DNA of 64,000 nucleotides from Exiguobacterium aurantiacum (GTDB lineage: Bacteria > Bacillota > Bacilli > Exiguobacteriales > Exiguobacteriaceae), in contig NZ_CP101462.1 of the NCBI RefSeq assembly GCF_024362205.1, positions 586,501 through 650,500 on the forward strand, given 5' to 3'. Positions 58,778-64,000 of the stretch are shown here, one piece after another. Below the pieces are notes generated by a model. That model had not been told where the DNA came from. It was given only the letters and a program-made list of their open reading frames with translations, and ran no database searches. Positions within the stretch are counted from its first letter, which is position 1, and every line of letters starts with the position of its first letter. A program made the translations under genes and the position numbers.

Positions 58778-59830
58778 ATGCCAAGCCTTACCCCCCTCAT
58801 CAGCCTGGTCGTACCCATCTACAATACAAGCGCCTTTTTGAGACAGTGTCTCGATAGCCTTGTCCACCAAACGTATCCTCATCTCGAAATCATATGTATC
58901 GATGACGGCAGTACGGACCACAGTCTCGACATTGCATTGAGCTACGATAAGGACCCGCGGGTTCGTGTCCTGAGTCAGACGAATCGAGGATGCTCGTCTT
59001 GCCGGAATCGAGGTCTTCAAATGGCATCGGGCGAGTATATCATGTTTATCGACAGCGACGATTGGCTCGATCTAGATGCGATTCGATTAATGGTCGAGCA
59101 CGCGGAGGCTGAACGTGCCGATGCGGTCATGGGGACGTATGTGCGCGAATACGAAGGGCGTTCACTTCCTAAACGAATCTTTGAAGCGGACTTTTTGTCG
59201 TATGACGCAGAGGAAACGAGACGTTATGTCCATCGCCGTCTGTTCGGACTCGTCGGTGAGGAGCTCGCTCATCCAGAAACCGTGGATGCGCTCAATTCAA
59301 ATTGCATCACGCTCTATCATCGTGACCTCATCAAACATTTGTCGTTTGGCGGCCCATACGGCACGTTCATCGATTTATATTTTCAAATCCAGGCGTTGGA
59401 GCATTGCCAGCGATTTATCTATATCGACTATCCAGTCTACCACTATCGAAAAACGAATGCGGATTCGGAAACCAGCTCCTACAATAAAGAGCTTATCAAC
59501 TCACGGTTACAGTTTTTCCGTATTTTAATGCGTTATATCGAGACGCACCAGCTCGGAGAGGAGTACAATCGGGCGCTCTATAATCGAATCGCACTCAGTA
59601 TGATTGGAATCGGGCTAAATGAACTGGCGGCACCAAAGTCGTTTATCGATCAAGCCGAATCCCTCAAGCAAGTGCTCCGAAACGAAGAGTACAAACGAGC
59701 CTATTCGCAGATGGACATGCAATATTTCGATATGAAGTGGCGGACGTTCTTTCAGCTTTGTAAACATGAAAAAACGGTCCCGCTCGTCTTGATGTTGCGT
59801 GGTGTCGACTACTTACGGAAACGCGTGTGA
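58778..59830 (+). CDS. family 2 glycosyltransferase
   Basis: A 350-residue cytosolic or membrane-associated GT-A enzyme. SLVVPIYNTSAFLRQCLDSL starts the fold, IICIDDGSTDHSLDIA has the nucleotide-binding Asp, and IMFIDSDDWLDLDAIRL near 85 has the DxD site. The C-terminal half is helical. ATG 58778 lies eight bases after AAGGAG. The next gene starts 13 bases after its stop. It adds one sugar to a surface glycan repeat; donor and acceptor are unknown. Confidence 0.92.
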   Translation: MPSLTPLISLVVPIYNTSAFLRQCLDSLVHQTYPHLEIICIDDGSTDHSLDIALSYDKDPRVRVLSQTNRGCSSCRNRGLQMASGEYIMFIDSDDWLDLDAIRLMVEHAEAERADAVMGTYVREYEGRSLPKRIFEADFLSYDAEETRRYVHRRLFGLVGEELAHPETVDALNSNCITLYHRDLIKHLSFGGPYGTFIDLYFQIQALEHCQRFIYIDYPVYHYRKTNADSETSSYNKELINSRLQFFRILMRYIETHQLGEEYNRALYNRIALSMIGIGLNELAAPKSFIDQAESLKQVLRNEEYKRAYSQMDMQYFDMKWRTFFQLCKHEKTVPLVLMLRGVDYLRKRV

Positions 59831-59843
59831 GGAGGAGAGAGTG

Positions 59844-61001
59844 ATGAAACGAGTACTCATGGTCGCCTCGGTCGTCTCCATGATCGAAAGCTTTAACCGG
59901 GACAACATCCGAATGCTCCAAGAGATGAACTACGAAGTGCATGTCGCCACGAACTTCGAGTGGGGCAGCATGTATTCGCCTGAGAAGATAGCCCGCATCA
60001 AACAGGATTTAGAGGCGAACGGGGTCACTTTGTTCCAAATCGATTTCGAGCGCGACATCAAGAAGATGAACGGCCACGTCCGGGCCTATCAACAGTTGAA
60101 GGCCGTGATGACGGCGAACCGGTATCACTTCATCCACTGTCACTCGCCGATCGGCGGGGTCATCGGGCGGCTCGTCGCGCGTCAGACGCATACCCCGTGC
60201 ATGTACACGGCCCATGGCTTTCACTTCTTCAAAGGCAGCCCATCCCTCAACTGGATGCTCTATTATCCGGTCGAACGAACGCTTGCCCGGATGACCGATA
60301 CGATTGTCACCATCAACGAAGAGGACTTTTCACGGGCGCAAACGTTCAAAACGTCGCATACGTTCCGAATCCCCGGGATCGGGGTCGACACGAAGAAAAT
60401 CGAGGCGGTCACGATCGACCGGCCCGCAAAACGTCGAACGCTCGGCATCGACACCGACACGGATTTCGTCTTGTTGTCGGTCGGCGAGTTGAATGAAAAC
60501 AAGAACCACGAAACGATCATCCGGGCCATTGCCACGTTGAACGAGCCGACGCTCCATTATTTGATTGCCGGGACAGGGGAGAATAAGGATCATCTCGACC
60601 GGTTCGTCCGTGAACTTGGACTCGAACGACAAGTCCGATTGCTCGGTTTCCGAGATGACGTGATTGAAGTGATGAAGGCGTCGGACTGCTTTGTCTTCCC
60701 CTCGAAACGTGAAGGTCTTGGTATGGCCGCGCTTGAGGCGATGGCCGCCGGGCTTCCGCTTATCACATCGAACGTCCACGGCATCAATGACTATTCGATT
60801 GATGGGGTGACCGGCTACAAATGCTCCCCGGAAGATGTGGTAGGTTTCGCCAAGTCCATTCGCACGATGCAACTTGACTTTGATTTGTCGCATCAAATGG
60901 GCTTGCATAACAGCGAATCGGTCAAAGCGTTCGATGTGGAACGCTCGAAGAACGAGATGCGGCGTATCTACTCGCAATTTATCCAAGATAAGCCGACATG
61001 A
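59844..61001 (+). CDS. family 4 glycosyltransferase (EpsD-like)
   Basis: A 385-residue GT-B enzyme. The acceptor domain has HFIHCHSPIGGVIGRLVARQ near 94 and YTAHGFHFFKGSPSLNWML near 122, as in B. subtilis EpsD. The donor domain has LLSVGELNENKNHETII near 215, FPSKREGLGMAALEAMAAG with the catalytic E-x7-E near 284-292. ATG 59844 follows GAGGAGAG. It follows the GT2 gene closely and precedes the Wzz/Wze pair. Confidence 0.92.
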   Translation: MKRVLMVASVVSMIESFNRDNIRMLQEMNYEVHVATNFEWGSMYSPEKIARIKQDLEANGVTLFQIDFERDIKKMNGHVRAYQQLKAVMTANRYHFIHCHSPIGGVIGRLVARQTHTPCMYTAHGFHFFKGSPSLNWMLYYPVERTLARMTDTIVTINEEDFSRAQTFKTSHTFRIPGIGVDTKKIEAVTIDRPAKRRTLGIDTDTDFVLLSVGELNENKNHETIIRAIATLNEPTLHYLIAGTGENKDHLDRFVRELGLERQVRLLGFRDDVIEVMKASDCFVFPSKREGLGMAALEAMAAGLPLITSNVHGINDYSIDGVTGYKCSPEDVVGFAKSIRTMQLDFDLSHQMGLHNSESVKAFDVERSKNEMRRIYSQFIQDKPT

Positions 61002-61134
61002 TAGTTCATGAAAAGATGGTAACCTTTTCTTTTCGATTTGCAGAGAACGGCGGGTAAGAAGGTAAGACAGAGATCGACCTCATCATCACGTCTGAGTTTT
61101 GTATAGGCAACTTCGTCTGAAGGAGGGTTTACGT

Positions 61135-61911
61135 GTGAAAAGTCAAACGATGTTATTATCAGAAATATTTAATGTATTTAAGAAAAACGTCCTGCTCCTC
61201 ATGCTCATGATGCTCATCGGTGGTGGTGCCGCCTATTATTTAAGCCAATATGTGATCGCACCGACCTATGAGGCCTCGACACAAGTGTTGATCGTTCCGA
61301 AGGAAGAGGCGGGCACGAACGTCGTCGACAGCGCCCAAGTGTCATCATCCCTGTCATTGGTGAACACGTATCGGGTCATCATGCGCAGCCCTGCCATCTT
61401 GAATGAAGTGCAAGAGCGAGTGGCACAAGCACCGACGGATATCAGCGAGATCTTGCTCGTTGAAAGTGAGGAAGAGTCTCAAGTCATCAATATTGTCGTC
61501 CAGTACGCCGATCCAGTCGTGGCGACTGACATCGCGAACGTAATCACTCAGGTGTTCGCGAATGAAATTCCAGACTTGATGAACATCGACAATGTTCGCA
61601 TCCTATCGGAAGCCGTCGTACCAGGCGAACCGATTGCACCAAGTGTCGTCATGAACACCGCGCTCGGCCTGGTCGCAGGTTTTATAGTTGGAGGGGTGCT
61701 CGCCCTCATCCGTCACACGTTTGACAAACGGATTCATGATGAGCGGGAGGCCGAACTGATTTTGTCCATGCCGGTCATCGGTTCAATCCCAATCATTGAA
61801 AAGCGTGATATGAACCCAAAGGTAGTAAAACCAAAAGCTGAGGCTGGCAAAGAGCCGAAAGGAGACGATCCGCATGTTCCACCTGTCAAAGAAACAAGAC
61901 AAACATCGTGA
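61135..61911 (+). CDS. polysaccharide chain-length/kinase modulator (Wzz/CapA/EpsA-like)
   Basis: A 258-residue membrane protein with two spans (about 17-38 and 174-195) enclosing an extracellular Wzz domain. PTYEASTQVLIVPKE and the proline-rich VPGEPIAPSVVMNTALG before the second span are family marks. The cytoplasmic tail should bind and activate the tyrosine kinase encoded next. A GTG at 61135 is eight bases after AGGAGG and is preferred to upstream frames. The last 38 bases overlap the kinase gene. A possible promoter lies in the 133-base gap upstream but no good hexamers are seen. Confidence 0.88.
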   Translation: MKSQTMLLSEIFNVFKKNVLLLMLMMLIGGGAAYYLSQYVIAPTYEASTQVLIVPKEEAGTNVVDSAQVSSSLSLVNTYRVIMRSPAILNEVQERVAQAPTDISEILLVESEEESQVINIVVQYADPVVATDIANVITQVFANEIPDLMNIDNVRILSEAVVPGEPIAPSVVMNTALGLVAGFIVGGVLALIRHTFDKRIHDEREAELILSMPVIGSIPIIEKRDMNPKVVKPKAEAGKEPKGDDPHVPPVKETRQTS

Positions 61912-62578
61912 TTCCGGGCGCAGACTCATCACGTTAGCCAATCCTAAATCCCCGATTGCCGAACAATATCGAACGATTCGGACCAACCTACAGTTCACGG
62001 CGCTTGGGGCCACGTTACAAACGATTGTCGTCACCTCGGCTTCACCAGGCGAAGGGAAATCGACGACGGCTTCGAACTTGGCCATCGTCTATGCCCAGCT
62101 TGGAAAACGAGTGTTACTTATGGACTGTGATATGCGCAAGCCGACGGTCCATTTCACATTTCAGCTTTCGGGTCAAACGGGAATGTCCACTGTCCTCGCC
62201 AAACGGACAACGTTTGATCGTTCGGTTCAAATGACGAAAGTACCGAAGCTTCATTTGTTGGCAGCGGGTCCAATCCCACCTAACCCGTCGGAGTTGCTCG
62301 CATCGCCGATGATGAAGCAACTGTTGGATGAGGTGAAGGAAAAGTACGACTTGATCATCTTGGATGCGCCGCCGCTCATGCACGTGGCGGACAGCCGACT
62401 GCTTGCGAGTGAGACCGACGGGACAATCCTCGTCGTCGGTTGTGATAATTCAAACCGAGACCTCGTGTTAAAGGCGAAAGAACAGCTCGTCTTGTCTGGT
62501 GCCCACATGCTAGGGATTGTCATGAACAAGCGGGAACGAGGCGGCAAGGACGCCTACTACGCCTATACGTATGAGTAA
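61874..62578 (+). CDS. bacterial tyrosine kinase (CpsD/CapB/EpsB-like)
   Basis: A 234-residue BY-kinase. Walker A is SASPGEGKSTTASNLA near 57, Walker A' is VLLMDCDMRKP near 83, and Walker B is LIILDAPPLMHVADSRL near 158. The tyrosine cluster at the C-terminus (DAYYAYTYE) is the autophosphorylation site. With the Wzz partner it controls polymer length and export, and may phosphorylate Ugd-type enzymes. AAAGGAG is nine bases before the ATG. Confidence 0.93.
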   Translation: MFHLSKKQDKHRDSGRRLITLANPKSPIAEQYRTIRTNLQFTALGATLQTIVVTSASPGEGKSTTASNLAIVYAQLGKRVLLMDCDMRKPTVHFTFQLSGQTGMSTVLAKRTTFDRSVQMTKVPKLHLLAAGPIPPNPSELLASPMMKQLLDEVKEKYDLIILDAPPLMHVADSRLLASETDGTILVVGCDNSNRDLVLKAKEQLVLSGAHMLGIVMNKRERGGKDAYYAYTYE

Positions 62579-62590
62579 GGAGGAAGAACC

Positions 62591-63862
62591 ATGCGGATTT
62601 TACACATCAATGCCATCCATGAAGAAAAAAGTACAGGACGAATCTGTAAAGAGATTTCGTCCGTAGCGCTTGCCCATGGCCATGAGAGTGTCGTCGCTTA
62701 TGCGACAGGTCCAGATACGGGAAGCGGGTTCCGCATCGGTTCATCCCTTGATCAAAAACGACATGCCTTCTTGTCCCGCTTGAGCGGGAAACAAGGCTAT
62801 TTTTCAAAAGGGGCGACGGTTGAACTCATCGATTTTATCGAATCGTACAAGCCTGACGTCGTACACTTGCATAATCTTCACTCCAATTACATCCATCTCG
62901 ATACCTTGTTTAACTGGCTCAGTCACACCGACACGCCGACGGTATTGACGCTCCATGATTGTTGGTTTTACACCGGGAAGTGCACACATTATACACGGAC
63001 CGGTTGTGAACGTTGGCGTGATGGCTGCGGCAGCTGTCCAAGACTCAAATTAGATAATCCGAGTTGGGGTCTTGATCGGACTGCCGAGATGTGGCACGAC
63101 AAACAACGCTGGTTCGAAAATATCTCACGACTCGCCGTCATCGGCGTCTCCGATTGGATCACGATGGAGGCGCGATTCTCGCTCCTCGGTAATGCGAAAG
63201 TGATTCAGCGGATTCATAACTGGGTCGACCTCGATATTTTCTACCCTCGGGACACGTCGGAAATACGGGCGGCACTTGGGTTCGAAAACCGTTTCATTCT
63301 ATTAGGCGTCGCTAGTTCCTGGGACGATTCAAAAGGGTTGTCTGATTTCTTAAAAGTGGCACGAGCGTTGCCGGAAGCACGTTTGTTGCTCGTCGGAGAC
63401 ATTCCCGACATCAGGTTACCGGTGAATGTGATTCATATTCCTTCGACGAATCGTATCGAGGAGTTGGCTGACTATTATGCGCTCGCAGATGTGTTCCTCA
63501 ACTTATCGGTCGAAGAATCGTTCGGGAAAGTGACCGCGGAAGCGATGGCCTCGGGGACGCCGGTCGTTGTACTTGATGCGACAGCGAACCCAGAGCTGGT
63601 CCCCAGCACGTGTGGTGAAGTCGTAGCTCCCGATCGCATGGAGGACATATTGGGCGCAATCGAAAAAATTCGGCGACTCGGCAAGGAACACTATGCGGAT
63701 TCCTGCGTCGAACATGCACGTTCCTCCTTTTCAATGGAAGAGCGGGTCATGGATTATCTATACGTTTATGAAAGCCTTGTTCACGATAAAAGGAGGAATC
63801 TAGCATGGAACGTCCCCTCGTCTCAATCGTCATCCCCGTCTACAATGGAGTGGACTATCTAA
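62591..63862 (+). CDS. family 4 glycosyltransferase
   Basis: A 423-residue GT-B enzyme. The N-terminal domain has [20 protein letters not shown] and [18 protein letters not shown] near 90. A cysteine-rich stretch near 127-150 ([18 protein letters not shown], then GCGSCPRL) occurs in several WcaC/CapG-like transferases. The donor domain has [18 protein letters not shown] near 233 and the catalytic [20 protein letters not shown] near 312. The start is 12 bases after the kinase stop with AGGAGG between them. The C-terminus overlaps the next gene by 58 bases. Confidence 0.9.
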   Translation: MRILHINAIHEEKSTGRICKEISSVALAHGHESVVAYATGPDTGSGFRIGSSLDQKRHAFLSRLSGKQGYFSKGATVELIDFIESYKPDVVHLHNLHSNYIHLDTLFNWLSHTDTPTVLTLHDCWFYTGKCTHYTRTGCERWRDGCGSCPRLKLDNPSWGLDRTAEMWHDKQRWFENISRLAVIGVSDWITMEARFSLLGNAKVIQRIHNWVDLDIFYPRDTSEIRAALGFENRFILLGVASSWDDSKGLSDFLKVARALPEARLLLVGDIPDIRLPVNVIHIPSTNRIEELADYYALADVFLNLSVEESFGKVTAEAMASGTPVVVLDATANPELVPSTCGEVVAPDRMEDILGAIEKIRRLGKEHYADSCVEHARSSFSMEERVMDYLYVYESLVHDKRRNLAWNVPSSQSSSPSTMEWTI

Positions 63863-64000
63863 AAGAAACCATCGAGAGCGCCCTTGCTCAAACGTATGAG
63901 CGAATCGAGGTGCTGGTGATCAATGACGGGTCGACCGATGGCGGGGCGACCGCTGAGATTGCTCGTCGCTTTGGGAGTCAGATCAGATATTATGAAAAGC
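63805..64000 (+). CDS. family 2 glycosyltransferase, partial at right edge
   Basis: The ATG at 63805 follows AGGAGG by eight bases. The visible 65 residues read [20 protein letters not shown] and [12 protein letters not shown], the start of a GT-A fold with its nucleotide-binding Asp. It overlaps the preceding gene by 58 bases in another frame and continues beyond the window as part of the same polysaccharide operon. Confidence 0.9.
   Translation, partial: MERPLVSIVIPVYNGVDYLKETIESALAQTYERIEVLVINDGSTDGGATAEIARRFGSQIRYYEK

Overview
The window looks like the chromosome of a low-to-moderate GC Gram-positive (Bacillota, Bacillales). Strong AGGAGG-type ribosome sites, CcpA-type cre boxes, BglG/LicT-type antitermination, a multi-sugar ABC importer without its own ATPase, a B. 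subtilis ydaJKLMN-like exopolysaccharide operon and a flagellar SigD-like promoter all point that way. Codon use and the set of paralogues suggest an Exiguobacterium-like organism, but that genus call is inference. I saw no rRNA, tRNA, CRISPR array or phage structural gene.

Layout. (1) 1-5.2 kb: 3' end of a surface-polysaccharide cluster (GT fragment, Wzy polymerase, pyruvyl transferase, Wzx flippase) in visibly AT-rich DNA, closed by a normal-composition ugd. (2) 5.2-7.7 kb: a tyrosine recombinase and a small sigma-like factor on the minus strand, divergent from a sugar-nucleotide epimerase. The divergent region carries a 15-bp inverted repeat whose core recurs upstream of a glycosyltransferase at 58.7 kb. 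(3) 7.8-12.8 kb: a secreted subtilisin-like protease gene split by a complete IS21-family element with a 5-bp target duplication. (4) 13-13.9 kb: a secreted coiled-coil protein. (5) 14.2-27.9 kb: a ROK regulator and a ten-gene galactoside operon (ABC importer, GH42, GH36, galK-galE-galT-galM) behind a promoter with a perfect cre and a ROK-like operator. (6) 27.9-30.3 kb: an intact second protease paralogue. (7) 30.4-35.6 kb: an unrecognised three-gene minus-strand operon ending in a PD-(D/E)XK nuclease; its first gene is split by a complete IS200/IS605 element (tnpA+tnpB) and also carries a frameshift. (8) 35.7-41.1 kb: transglutaminase-like protein, GGDEF-EAL protein, chemoreceptor. (9) 41.3-48.1 kb: an amino-sugar PTS/RpiR/NanE operon and a beta-glucoside PTS/6-phospho-beta-glucosidase operon. 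(10) 48.2-55.2 kb: a ydaJKLMN-like (Listeria pss-like) operon with a degenerate GGDEF protein that keeps a c-di-GMP I-site. (11) 55.4-64 kb: a small membrane protein, then the start of another polysaccharide cluster (NeuD-like acetyltransferase, HpaI-like aldolase, 2-hydroxyacid dehydrogenase, glycosyltransferases, Wzz/Wze-type tyrosine kinase pair).

How it fits together. The segment is dominated by carbohydrate traffic: imported alpha- and beta-galactosides are hydrolysed in the cytoplasm and fed through the Leloir pathway to UDP-glucose and UDP-galactose. Those sugars, with Ugd-made UDP-glucuronate, are precursors for the surface-polysaccharide genes at both ends. The GGDEF-EAL protein could supply the c-di-GMP sensed by the YdaK-like receptor. 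Two genes are broken by insertion sequences whose boundaries can be read to within a base, so both ancestral reading frames can be reconstructed.
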